Under the pieces are notes generated by a model, which searched no databases, had not been told where the DNA came from, and worked only from the letters and a program-made list of their open reading frames with translations. A program made the position numbers and the translations under genes. A stretch of DNA of 47,011 nucleotides from an uncultured Lachnospiraceae bacterium (GTDB taxonomy: Bacteria > Bacillota > Clostridia > Lachnospirales > Lachnospiraceae): NCBI GenBank assembly GCA_910588535.1, contig CAJUOO010000021.1, forward strand, positions 1-47,011, given 5' to 3'. Below are positions 16,942 through 25,712 of this stretch, piece after piece; the first letter of the stretch is position 1, and each line of letters begins with the position of its first letter.

Positions 16942-18315
16942 CTACAAAGTATTTACATACTCTTTAAATAACCTTCCCCTTTCTTCATAGCTCTGAAACA
17001 TATCCCAGCTTGCACACGCGGGGGACAAAAGCACCGCATCTCCCGGCATGGCACGTTCTGCACATACCTTTACAGCCTCCTCTAAGCTGTCAACCATAAT
17101 AATATCTGTAAATCCCTTCTCTCTCGCGGCTTTTGCAATCTTATCCTTCGTGGCACCCAGAAGCACCAGATATCTAATCTTTCCCTCAAACGCATCAATA
17201 TAAGCCCCAAACTCCGACTGCTTATCATATCCACCACCAATAAGAAGCGTCGGCCTTGTCATAGCACGGATGGCCTGAACAGATGCATCAGGATTCGTTC
17301 CTTTTGAATCATTATAATAGAGCACATTATTCTTATCTCTCACAAACTCCACCCTGTGCTCCACTCCCTGAAAATCTCTCACTGTCTTTCGGATATTCTC
17401 TATCGGAACTCCCATGGACGCCGCGATCGCCGTCGCAGCCATCACATTCTCCACATTATGTATTCCAACAATTGAGAGCTCAGACACTTTCACAATCGGA
17501 ATAGTGTCCTGTTCAGTTCTCCATGTAATCATCTCATCTTCCAGATATATACCTCTCTCAAGCTTGCGCCTGCTACTAAAAAACACAACCTTAAGAGAAA
17601 GCTCCTCCCCAAATCTGCGCAGTTCCTCATCCTCATAATTCAACACACAAGTATCACCTTCATGCTGATTTTTTGTAATGCTTTCCTTCACTGCTATATA
17701 ATTCTCTAAAGTTTTATGCCGATTCAAATGATCTGGCGTAATATTAAGAATCGCTGTCACCTGAGGAGCAAATTCCCTGATTGTCTCCAACTGAAAGCTG
17801 CTGACCTCCGCCACTGTCACAGATCCTGACACCATATCAAGCGCCACACTGGTATAGGGAATCCCAATATTTCCCACCACAAAGGTGCTGTCATAATAAG
17901 ATTTTAACATCTCTCCTACCAGCGCCGTCGTTGTCGTCTTGCCGTTCGTGCCGGTTATGGCAGCGAGCTTCCCTCTCGCACACTGATAGGCTAATTCCAG
18001 CTCTCCCCAGATGCATATTCCTGCCTCCTTCGCCTTCCTCACACACGGAGAGTCCAACGGTATCCCCGGACTGACCACCATAAGCTTCGCATCAGCAAGC
18101 GCACTATCTGTCAGATCTCCAAGAATAATTTCCGGCCTTGCACCATCGGGAAGTTTCCTCTCCACATCCTCCCTTGTCTGCTTATTATTCTCATCATATA
18201 ACACGATCGAAGCCTGAAGCTTAGACAAGAGTCCTACCGCTCCCATCCCACTCACTCCGCTTCCTGCCACAATCACCTTTTTCTCTTTTATAAAGGAATC
18301 TTGCTGCAATTCCAT
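16942..18315 (-). CDS. murD: UDP-N-acetylmuramoyl-L-alanine--D-glutamate ligase (MurD)
   Basis: This 457-residue Mur ligase adds D-glutamate to UDP-MurNAc-L-Ala. The N-terminal Rossmann-like domain has VIVAGSGVSGMGAVGLLSK. The central ATPase domain has the P-loop AITGTNGKTTTTALVG, then ILNITPDHLNRH. The C-terminal domain has YNDSKGTNPDASVQAI and LLSPACASWDMFQSYEERG, both MurD signatures. The reading frame could extend into mraY, but GGAGG 9 bases before the ATG at 18315 sets the start and leaves a 20-bp gap after mraY. Confidence 0.95.
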   Translation of the reverse strand: MELQQDSFIKEKKVIVAGSGVSGMGAVGLLSKLQASIVLYDENNKQTREDVERKLPDGARPEIILGDLTDSALADAKLMVVSPGIPLDSPCVRKAKEAGICIWGELELAYQCARGKLAAITGTNGKTTTTALVGEMLKSYYDSTFVVGNIGIPYTSVALDMVSGSVTVAEVSSFQLETIREFAPQVTAILNITPDHLNRHKTLENYIAVKESITKNQHEGDTCVLNYEDEELRRFGEELSLKVVFFSSRRKLERGIYLEDEMITWRTEQDTIPIVKVSELSIVGIHNVENVMAATAIAASMGVPIENIRKTVRDFQGVEHRVEFVRDKNNVLYYNDSKGTNPDASVQAIRAMTRPTLLIGGGYDKQSEFGAYIDAFEGKIRYLVLLGATKDKIAKAAREKGFTDIIMVDSLEEAVKVCAERAMPGDAVLLSPACASWDMFQSYEERGRLFKEYVNTL

Positions 18316-18335
18316 ATCACAATTCCTCCCGTCTG

Positions 18336-19292
18336 TCAAAGTGCCAGATATGCAATCATACAAAGCACTGCCGTCACAATCGAAAATATCGCTACCACTC
18401 TAGTCTCTGACCAGCCACACAATTCAAAATGGTGGTGAATCGGCGCCATCTTAAATATGCGCTTTCCTCCTGTCTTTTTAAAATATGTCACCTGTATCAC
18501 TACAGATAAGATCTCCACCATATAAATCATAGCTATCATTGGAAGAAATAAAGGCAGATTCAGCATATACGCTGTCGCAGCCACAAAACCACCCAAGGCG
18601 AGGGAACCAGTATCTCCCATAAAGATCTTCGCTGGATATACATTAAACATTAAAAATCCCATTAAACTACCAACCACAGCCCCGGTGATCGGGGAGATCC
18701 CCGCCTTCATTCCCAGAGCCACCATCGTCAGAAACACGGCAATTAAAAGCGTCACACTGGAAGCCAGACCATCAAGTCCATCTGTAAAATTGGCTCCATT
18801 CACCGTCCCAAGCATAATAAAGAAAAATACCGGTAGAAAAAAGGGGCCCAGCTCAATTGTCTTTCCACCTGTAAATGGAAGGATCGCCTCTGTCCCCACA
18901 TCCGAATAATTGAGGAGATAGAACGCAAAAATCGCAGTGATCAGACACTGTCCAGCCATCTTCTGCAGGGGCAAAAGCCCCTTGGAATTTTTCATCACAA
19001 CCTTGATGTAATCATCAAGGAACCCGATAAGCGCAAAACCAAGGCTCACAAATAATATCGGCACAATCCTTGGATATTCTTTGATATACAACAAAGAAGC
19101 GCCTGTCATACTAAGCAGAAAACACAGACCTCCCATCGTTGGAATCCCTGATTTCTTCAGATGTGTCTGTGGTCCGTCTGAGCGGATTGGCTGCCCAAAT
19201 TTCAACCTTCGCAAAAAGGGGATAATAATCGGGCAAAGTGCTGCACAAAGTGCAAAGGATATAATAACTGGCAATATAACATCGGTTTTCAT
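18336..19292 (-). CDS. mraY: Phospho-N-acetylmuramoyl-pentapeptide transferase (MraY)
   Basis: This 318-residue polytopic membrane enzyme makes lipid I on the inner face of the membrane. The aspartates of FLDDYIKVV, the NFTDGLDGLASS catalytic motif, and the uridine/Mg-binding MAPIHHHFELCGWSETRVV motif are all present. About ten hydrophobic segments are visible. A GTG 15 bases upstream is the longer option, but AGGAG with a 7-base spacer supports the ATG at 19292. Confidence 0.95.
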   Translation of the reverse strand: MKTDVILPVIISFALCAALCPIIIPFLRRLKFGQPIRSDGPQTHLKKSGIPTMGGLCFLLSMTGASLLYIKEYPRIVPILFVSLGFALIGFLDDYIKVVMKNSKGLLPLQKMAGQCLITAIFAFYLLNYSDVGTEAILPFTGGKTIELGPFFLPVFFFIMLGTVNGANFTDGLDGLASSVTLLIAVFLTMVALGMKAGISPITGAVVGSLMGFLMFNVYPAKIFMGDTGSLALGGFVAATAYMLNLPLFLPMIAMIYMVEILSVVIQVTYFKKTGGKRIFKMAPIHHHFELCGWSETRVVAIFSIVTAVLCMIAYLAL

Positions 19293-19328
19293 AATTTTTC
19301 TCCTCACAAAGCTCTTTTGTTTTTAAAT

Positions 19329-21263
19329 CTACTCTTCTTTTAGATACAGTATCACCGTGCTGTTTGCAGCCACCTCACTGCCTGCAAGCGGAAATTGCTC
19401 CACCACCCGGTCGCCCTCTCCCAAAAGACGAAGCTCAAAGGAATTCTCCTGTATAAGTGCCTTTGCGTCCTTCACCGTCATCCCCTCCAGTGACGGCATA
19501 CTAACTGTCTCCACTTCATATTTCTGCTCTGACTCATCATAGATCTGCTCTATGCCAAGATATGGCAGCACATTCTCAAATATTTCCTTCATCACTGGCG
19601 CGGCTATTGTGCCGCCATAATAGATACCAACCGGCTCATCAATAATGACAATCCCAATAATCTGAGGATTATCCATAGGCGCGATCCCGATAAAGGAAGA
19701 AATATACTTTTTAAGGCTTCTTGGCAGCTTCTCTGAGGTCGCCGTCTTTCCTCCTATATGAAAGCCGGGCAGATATGCATTTTTTCCACTTCCCTCGCTG
19801 ACCACCTTCTCTAAAATATACCGCACGGTCTCCGAGGTTTTTTCTGAGAGAACATCCTCCTTCGTCTCATAGGTAAAAACCTCTGTAATCTCTCCCTCAC
19901 TGTTTCTGACATCCACGCCAAAATGCGGCGTGATCCTCCTGCCGCCATTGACCAGAGAACTGACCGTCGTCAATAGCTGGATGGGCGAGATCTGAAAGGA
20001 CTGCCCAAAGGAGACTGTTGCCAGTTCCACTAGACCCATATCGTCCACCTTGTGCATAATCGTCCCCGCCTCTCCCGGCAGATCAATTCCCGTCTTAGAA
20101 AGCAGCCCAAACTGTTTAAAATACTCGTAGTACTTCTCAATTCCAAGCCTCAATCCCACCTCGATAAATACCGGATTACACGAATTCATCGCTCCCTGAA
20201 CAAAATTCTCAGCCCCATGTCCTGCCACCTTATGACAACGGATCTTTCTGTCCTCCACAATCTTAAATCCCGGACAGGAAAATGTATCCTCCGGCGACAC
20301 AACTCCCTCCTCTAACGCTGCCGACATAGTAATGATCTTGAAGGTCGAGCCCGGCTCATAGGTATCGTTGATCGCTCTGTTCCTCCACATCTGATTTAAC
20401 AAATTTTGTTTTTCCTCAGAAGAAAGATTTCCTTCTGTCTCTATATTTAGTGTATATGGTTCATTCAGGTTAAACTCTGGGAGATTTACCATCGCATAGA
20501 TCTCCCCATTCTGCGGATTCATTAATATCACAGAGACAGCCTTCGCCTGCTTTTGTTCCAATACCTTTGCCGCTGCCTGCTCCGCATATTTCTGCATATT
20601 GACATCAAGACTGATATGCAGGCTGTTCCCCGCTATTGGATCAACTCTTTTTTCCGCAGTATTGACAAGTTCCACTCCTCTTGCATCGGTGAGTGTCAGA
20701 ATCTGTCCATCTGTCCCTTTTAGATAATCCTCATAGATAACTTCCAACCCTATAATGCCCTGATTGTCACTTCCCGTAAAACCAAGCACCTTGGAAGCAA
20801 GGCTGTCAAAAGGATAATAGCGCTTAAAATCCTCATCCACCTTCACGCCCGCCAGATCATATTCGCGAATCCTATCCCCTATCTCTTTGTCTACATTAGA
20901 CTTAACCCTCTCGCGTGAACTTACCTTCTCTACTTTTTTCCTGACAGCCTCCTCCGTCATGTCAAGCTCCTCCGAGAGAATCCGTATCACTCTCTCTGGA
21001 TCGGTAAGCTGGCTATGTATGACAGATATGGTACAGACTGTCCTGTTTGTCGCGATCAGGACTCCTTTTGCATCATAAATTTCTCCTCTTGCTGCTTTAA
21101 TAGAACGTTCTCTCTCGTGAAGCTCCTCTGCTTTTTCACTATAATAATCTCCCCGGAATCCGATAAGATATACCAGTCTTCCAACCAAAACCATAAAAAC
21201 GGCAAATACAACCAAAAGGAACAGGATTGTTTTCCTTCTATTATTCGTCTTATTTCTCTGCAT
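19329..21263 (-). CDS. Class B penicillin-binding protein with one PASTA domain (SpoVD-like)
   Basis: This 644-residue transpeptidase has an N-terminal membrane anchor (about residues 12-34), a PBP dimerisation/pedestal region (about 50-220), and the transpeptidase domain with STFK (Ser306), SCN (361-363) and KTA (506-508), where KTG is usual. A single PASTA domain (about 585-644, SMPSLEGMTVKDAKALIQ) ends the protein. The combination of PASTA domain and tandem position after ftsI matches SpoVD of Bacillus, a spore-cortex enzyme, though a division role is also possible. It lies 36 bp before mraY. Confidence 0.88.
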   Translation of the reverse strand: MQRNKTNNRRKTILFLLVVFAVFMVLVGRLVYLIGFRGDYYSEKAEELHERERSIKAARGEIYDAKGVLIATNRTVCTISVIHSQLTDPERVIRILSEELDMTEEAVRKKVEKVSSRERVKSNVDKEIGDRIREYDLAGVKVDEDFKRYYPFDSLASKVLGFTGSDNQGIIGLEVIYEDYLKGTDGQILTLTDARGVELVNTAEKRVDPIAGNSLHISLDVNMQKYAEQAAAKVLEQKQAKAVSVILMNPQNGEIYAMVNLPEFNLNEPYTLNIETEGNLSSEEKQNLLNQMWRNRAINDTYEPGSTFKIITMSAALEEGVVSPEDTFSCPGFKIVEDRKIRCHKVAGHGAENFVQGAMNSCNPVFIEVGLRLGIEKYYEYFKQFGLLSKTGIDLPGEAGTIMHKVDDMGLVELATVSFGQSFQISPIQLLTTVSSLVNGGRRITPHFGVDVRNSEGEITEVFTYETKEDVLSEKTSETVRYILEKVVSEGSGKNAYLPGFHIGGKTATSEKLPRSLKKYISSFIGIAPMDNPQIIGIVIIDEPVGIYYGGTIAAPVMKEIFENVLPYLGIEQIYDESEQKYEVETVSMPSLEGMTVKDAKALIQENSFELRLLGEGDRVVEQFPLAGSEVAANSTVILYLKEE

Positions 21264-21335
21264 ACCTTTTTCTGCAATACTTCCTGTTTTCCTTATAAGT
21301 GTATTACCATTTTTTTATCTTATGTACCTTTTTTG

Positions 21336-23453
21336 TTATTCTGCGGTCGTCTCCGCCGCTGATGTTTCCTCAGAGCTTGGTCCCATAAATCCAAAGCCCG
21401 GCGGCCATATCTCATTGTAGACCGGTGTCACCCGCTCGGACGCCTCACCGCTCTTTGTCGTCTCTCCTTCCCCTGTCTCCGTGCTCTCTGTCTCCCCTTC
21501 TTCCGGCTCTGCTGTGGTGCTAGTCTCTGATTCTGGCTCACCCTCCGGCTTATCGGGAAGATCGATGGAAGAAAAGATACCCATATAAGGAAATATCTCA
21601 CTATAGAGTTTATTTGTCATAATCGTCGCCTGAGAAGCATCACTCTGATTCTCAATGTTTGGCTCATCAATAACCACATACAGAACAATCTGTGGATTAT
21701 CCACCGGTGCAAAAGATATAAACGAAACCAGATACCGCCCCTCATCTCTTGGATGCTTTTCCGCTGTACCTGTCTTGCCACCTATGGTGTAGCCTTCTAT
21801 GCGCGCCTTGCTCCCCGTCCCATTCTCCACTGTCTGATAGAGAACCTCCCTCATCCACTTTGAGGTACTCTCACTGATCGTCGACTTCACCACCTCCGCC
21901 TGCGCCGTCTTTATTGTCGCACCGGAAGCATCTGTGATCTTCTTCATCACATGTGGCTCATAATAATAACCGCCATTGACAAGTGAAGAAAATGCTGCCG
22001 CCATCTGCATCATTGTGACATTATAATTCTGTCCAAATGAATTGGTTGCCAGATCTGTGATATTCATATTATCAAGTGTATAGAGCAACCCTCTCTCTTC
22101 GCCCGGAAGATCCACCCCAGTTCTTTTTCCAAAATTGAAAATATCCTGATACTTACAGAAAATGCTTTTTCCCATTCTCTCCGCCGTTGTCATCAATGCA
22201 ACATTACAGGAATACTGAATACTCTCCTCCAAGGTAACATCCCCGTCACCCCAGCGATTGTGACAATGAATCGGATCAGCATCTCCATATTTAATATATC
22301 CCTTACAGTTAAACACCTCTCCTTGGTACACCACAGCTTCCTCAAGACCAGCGGCCACAGTAAACGGTTTACCCGTCGATCCCGGCTCATATACCTCACT
22401 CAAGGCAAAATTCTTCCAAAGCCCATAGAGAAAATTGGATTTTTCCTCTGAGGTCATTCCCTCAAGCTGCTCCTCTGTAAAATAAGCACTTAGATCTCTG
22501 GGTTTATTCAGATCAAACCACGGCGCTGTAGCCTCCGCCAAGATTTCCCCGTTATTTGGGTCCATCATCATAACAGCTACATTCTTTGCACCGACTGTCT
22601 CATAGTATTCCTTCACATACTTTTCTGCGATCATCTGCAAATTGACATCAATGGTGGAAACGATTGTATGACCATCCGTCGCCGGCTTAATCACCTTCTC
22701 CATGGCACTGTCTGAATTAAGATAGCCATAGGTTCTTCCATTGGTGCCATTTAACTCAGAATTATAATACTGCTCAATACCCCAGTTACCATCATTTCCG
22801 CTGTTTACAAAGCCAATCAGATCACAGGCAAGTGTTGAATAAGGATATTGTCTCTTATACTCCTCCTCAAACCAAACTCCCTGAATATTCTTGTAGGAAT
22901 AGTTGTCTGGAAACCACGACGGCCTCGTCTTCTCCTTCCCGCTTTGCAGGCTTTGAAAATCCTTGATCTCATCATAGGTCATTCCTTTTTTATAGACAAT
23001 ATACTGGCTGTCAGGATTTGCCGCGATCACGCTGGACAGCTCACCTATCTCATAGCCAAAACAGCCACTTAAAGCCGTCAAGGTTGTATTCAGGTATTTT
23101 CCATCATCCGAATTCATAATCTTTGCATCCAGAATCATATTATATACCTTCTCACTCGCCGCCAGCACTATGCCATTCCGATCCGTAATACTTCCCCTCT
23201 GATAGGGCAGACTCCGGCTCTGGTAGCTCTGTTGAGCCAAAACCTGTATAGTGTAATTATGTCCCTTGGTATCATTGATATACATTAGCCGCACAGCTAA
23301 TCCAAACAAAGCCAGTGCAATCAGTAAAAATAACTGCACCAGCTTTGCCTGCATCTTTCTTGAGAATTTTCTGTTGTCCCTCTTTCTTCTGCTTCTGATC
23401 CTACCTTGGCTCCTATTTCTGCCTTGGATTCTCTTTCTCTTGCTCTGCTGCAT
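21336..23453 (-). CDS. ftsI: Class B penicillin-binding protein, FtsI/PBP2B-like
   Basis: This protein of about 705 residues has a very basic cytoplasmic N-terminus (about 37 residues), a membrane span (about 38-60), a pedestal domain, and the transpeptidase domain with STGK (Ser near 359), SCN (near 415) and KTGT (near 560). The C-terminus lacks PASTA domains and is instead an acidic Glu/Thr/Ser-rich tail of about 70 residues, probably disordered and cell-wall exposed. It should cross-link septal peptidoglycan with FtsW. The start is uncertain: GTG at 23456 or ATG at 23453, with only a weak ribosome binding site. It follows ftsL by 16 bp. Confidence 0.9.
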   Translation of the reverse strand: MQQSKRKRIQGRNRSQGRIRSRRKRDNRKFSRKMQAKLVQLFLLIALALFGLAVRLMYINDTKGHNYTIQVLAQQSYQSRSLPYQRGSITDRNGIVLAASEKVYNMILDAKIMNSDDGKYLNTTLTALSGCFGYEIGELSSVIAANPDSQYIVYKKGMTYDEIKDFQSLQSGKEKTRPSWFPDNYSYKNIQGVWFEEEYKRQYPYSTLACDLIGFVNSGNDGNWGIEQYYNSELNGTNGRTYGYLNSDSAMEKVIKPATDGHTIVSTIDVNLQMIAEKYVKEYYETVGAKNVAVMMMDPNNGEILAEATAPWFDLNKPRDLSAYFTEEQLEGMTSEEKSNFLYGLWKNFALSEVYEPGSTGKPFTVAAGLEEAVVYQGEVFNCKGYIKYGDADPIHCHNRWGDGDVTLEESIQYSCNVALMTTAERMGKSIFCKYQDIFNFGKRTGVDLPGEERGLLYTLDNMNITDLATNSFGQNYNVTMMQMAAAFSSLVNGGYYYEPHVMKKITDASGATIKTAQAEVVKSTISESTSKWMREVLYQTVENGTGSKARIEGYTIGGKTGTAEKHPRDEGRYLVSFISFAPVDNPQIVLYVVIDEPNIENQSDASQATIMTNKLYSEIFPYMGIFSSIDLPDKPEGEPESETSTTAEPEEGETESTETGEGETTKSGEASERVTPVYNEIWPPGFGFMGPSSEETSAAETTAE

Positions 23454-23469
23454 CACACTGTCACCATTC

Positions 23470-23976
23470 TTACTCTGGAATTTCCTTATATTGTCTTATA
23501 TATTCCGCTCCGCTGTTATTGTACTTATAGATCTGATTCTTATTCGCATAGCGCATGCCAAGCTCCTGCGTTGCAACTCGATAAATATAATCCAAATCAA
23601 TAAATGAATTAATTCTGTTGTCCGTCTCATTGTTCTGCAGTACCAGCTCATTCAACTCTGTCTCCAGCCGATTGATATTCTTCAGGCGATATGTGATCTC
23701 TGACTGAAGCTGCACATACTGCACGCACATTATTAATGTAAACACTGCTGCCACTGTAAGTACCAATACCGACGCGCCACTTAGAGGGAGTGTCGTCACA
23801 CCCTGTCTCGGCCTTACTGCTGTCCTCGCCGGCTGATTTGGTTTTCTCTTATGTTTTTGTGGGGATTTTGGGGAGCCTTCGTCTGGAAGCGCATACAGAT
23901 TTCTCGCTGCACTGCCTTCTACGTATACAGCCTGTCTCTTTGATGATCGTCTTTTATCCGTCTTTACAGATTGCAT
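23470..23976 (-). CDS. ftsL: Cell division protein FtsL-like
   Basis: This 168-residue bitopic protein has a long basic cytoplasmic region (1-65), a single membrane span (about 68-88, ASVLVLTVAAVFTLIMCV) and a short coiled-coil-like segment (YVQLQSEITYRLKNINRLETELNELVLQNNET). It ends with DLDYIYRVATQELGMRYANKNQI, a common FtsL/DivIC ending. The call rests on topology and on its position between rsmH and the FtsI-like PBP. The ribosome binding site is AAAGGGG. Confidence 0.87.
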   Translation of the reverse strand: MQSVKTDKRRSSKRQAVYVEGSAARNLYALPDEGSPKSPQKHKRKPNQPARTAVRPRQGVTTLPLSGASVLVLTVAAVFTLIMCVQYVQLQSEITYRLKNINRLETELNELVLQNNETDNRINSFIDLDYIYRVATQELGMRYANKNQIYKYNNSGAEYIRQYKEIPE

Positions 23977-23999
23977 GTCGTTGCCCCTTTCTGCCTCTT

Positions 24000-24935
24000 C
24001 TATCCTTTCTGAAAGATTCTCAGCTTTGCACTCTTAGAACGGCTGTTCTCTTCCAGCTCTTTTTCCGAGGGTAGAACAGGCTTTTTTGTCAAATGTTTAC
24101 CTTTTGAAAGCCTGCCACACACGCACACGGGAAAGTCCGGCGGGCACGTACATGGATTTTCACTTTTATGAAATTTTACCTTGACAATCCTGTCTTCCAG
24201 CGAATGAAAGGTAATTATACATAACCTTCCTCCCGGATTCAGATACTCTATCATGGTATCTATCGTATCCTCTAAAACCTCCAGCTCATGATTCAATTCA
24301 ATTCGAATCGCTTGGAATGTTCTCTTAGCTGGATGTCCACCCGATGCTCTCACCTTCGCTGGTATCGCTGACTTGACAATCTCCGCCAGCTCCATCGTCG
24401 TCTCAATCGGCTTATCCATCCGGTTTCTAACGATATGCTTCGCGATATTCTTCGCAAACCTATCCTCACCGTACTCGCGAATCACCCGATACAACTCAAA
24501 CTCACTATATTCATTCACTATCGTCTTTGCTGTCACTACCTGCCTTCTATCCATCCGCATATCCAGCAAAGCATCCTCCCGGTAGGAAAAACCTCTCTCC
24601 GGCGTATCAAGCTGGTAGGACGACACTCCCAGATCCAGAAGTATCCCATCTACCTTATTCATTCCAAGACTGTCCATCACTTCTCTAAACTGTGCATAAT
24701 TGCTTCTCACAATAGTAACTTTGTCCTGAAAAACAGCTAGCCGCTTTGTAGCAGCCTCTATGGCATCCGCATCCTGATCGATGCCAATCAGTCTGCCCTC
24801 ACCAGAAAGTCTCTCAAGAACATGGCTGGCATGTCCTCCACCTCCAAGTGTCCCGTCTACATAGATTCCCTCCGGCTTAATCGCAAGCCCGGAAAGCACC
24901 TCATCAAGAAGGACTGATGTATGCTCAAATGCCAT
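24000..24935 (-). CDS. rsmH: 16S rRNA (cytosine-1402-N4) methyltransferase RsmH
   Basis: This 311-residue SAM-dependent methyltransferase (old name MraW) modifies C1402 in the ribosomal P site. FEHTSVLLDEVL starts the protein, followed by the SAM-binding YVDGTLGGGGHA and GIDQDADAI. DGILLDLGVSSYQLDTPERGFSY, ASGGHPAKRTFQAIRIELN and ITFHSLEDRIVK are strong family signatures. A cysteine pattern CTCPPDFPVCVCG near the C-terminus is usual in Clostridia. It is second in the cluster, 39 bp after mraZ. Confidence 0.97.
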   Translation of the reverse strand: MAFEHTSVLLDEVLSGLAIKPEGIYVDGTLGGGGHASHVLERLSGEGRLIGIDQDADAIEAATKRLAVFQDKVTIVRSNYAQFREVMDSLGMNKVDGILLDLGVSSYQLDTPERGFSYREDALLDMRMDRRQVVTAKTIVNEYSEFELYRVIREYGEDRFAKNIAKHIVRNRMDKPIETTMELAEIVKSAIPAKVRASGGHPAKRTFQAIRIELNHELEVLEDTIDTMIEYLNPGGRLCIITFHSLEDRIVKVKFHKSENPCTCPPDFPVCVCGRLSKGKHLTKKPVLPSEKELEENSRSKSAKLRIFQKG

Positions 24936-24974
24936 AATAACCTCTGTCCTTATCGCTTCTTCTCACAGTTTCTT

Positions 24975-25406
24975 TCACAGTCCCAGATCCTCCATATGTT
25001 CTGCAATCTCCTCCATATTATCAAAGGAATTCGCTTTCTCCCAGCGTTCCCTGCTCCATATCTCCACCCGTTTCGCTACACCGACAAACACTGCCTCCTT
25101 CTCAAGAGCTGCAAACGCTCTCAACACAGGAGGAATCAGAATACGCCCCTGCTTATCCACCTCTGCCACTGCCGCACCGGCAAGAAAAAAGCGGGAGAAT
25201 CTGCGCGCATCTGAATTCGTAAGGGGCAATGAGCCAAGTTTTTCCTCCAATACAGCCCACTCCTCCTTCGGATAGGCAAACAGACAACCGTCAAGACCTT
25301 TCGTAATTACAAATTCTTCCCCTAAGGCTTCCCTAAGTCTGGAGGGAACAATGAGCCTGCCCTTGGCATCAATTGTATGGTTATACTCCCCCATAAACAT
25401 CGGCAT
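24975..25406 (-). CDS. mraZ: Transcriptional regulator MraZ
   Basis: This 143-residue protein contains two AbrB/MraZ-type swapped-hairpin domains. The first begins FMGEYNHTIDAKGRLIVPSRLRE; the second has VDKQGRILIPPVLRAFA. MraZ represses the dcw cluster by binding short direct repeats near its own promoter. The frame is open for 23 more codons upstream, but that extension overlaps the operator repeats and has no ribosome binding site; AAAGG five bases before the ATG at 25406 supports the shorter form, whose length matches known MraZ proteins. Confidence 0.95.
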   Translation of the reverse strand: MPMFMGEYNHTIDAKGRLIVPSRLREALGEEFVITKGLDGCLFAYPKEEWAVLEEKLGSLPLTNSDARRFSRFFLAGAAVAEVDKQGRILIPPVLRAFAALEKEAVFVGVAKRVEIWSRERWEKANSFDNMEEIAEHMEDLGL

Positions 25407-25427
25407 CTGTACCTTTCCGTCAAAGCA

Positions 25428-25462
25428 TCCATTTTCAACCACTCTGTACCACATGTAACCAC
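25428..25462 (-). promoter_or_regulatory. MraZ operator: four TGG repeats with 10-bp period
   Basis: Reading the minus strand, GTGGT occurs at 25458-25462, 25448-25452 and 25438-25442, and ATGGA at 25428-25432. All are exactly 10 bp apart, on one helix face, between the promoter and the mraZ start. MraZ of other bacteria binds TGGG-type repeats with the same 10-bp period, so this is very likely the autorepression operator. Confidence 0.82.
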
Positions 25463-25470
25463 TTGTCTCT

Positions 25471-25499
25471 ATCATAAAACAATTTCGTAATAATTACAA
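25471..25499 (-). promoter_or_regulatory. Candidate promoter of the dcw cluster
   Basis: TTGTAA (25494-25499) and TATGAT (25471-25476) on the minus strand are 17 bases apart. The predicted transcript start (about 25464) touches the first MraZ repeat, so bound MraZ would cover the initial transcribed region. Confidence 0.6.
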
Positions 25500-25606
25500 G
25501 CAAAAATGTAAAAAAATGTTATAGAAGATATGATTTTACTTTGATATTCTTAATATTAGAGATACAAATATTCCTATTTTGTAAAAATATTATAAATATA
25601 GTTAAA

Positions 25607-25640
25607 GAAGTCCGCACAGCAGACAGGCCATGCGGACTTC
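25607..25640. terminator. Terminator-like hairpin between lgt and mraZ
   Basis: GAAGTCCGCA pairs perfectly with TGCGGACTTC around a 14-base loop. On the minus strand it follows lgt and precedes a short T-rich stretch, so it would separate lgt transcripts from the mraZ promoter. Confidence 0.6.
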
Positions 25641-25712
25641 TCTATATAATAATACAAGGTATCTTACTTAAATTTTAAATAGTAAACTAGAAATTCCTAA
25701 TGAGAAAGGCTT

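Noticed and set aside
25407..25475. A 23-residue N-terminal extension of MraZ
   Set aside because: The bases are the periodic operator repeats; no ribosome binding site precedes the far ATG and MraZ proteins begin near FMGEYNHT.
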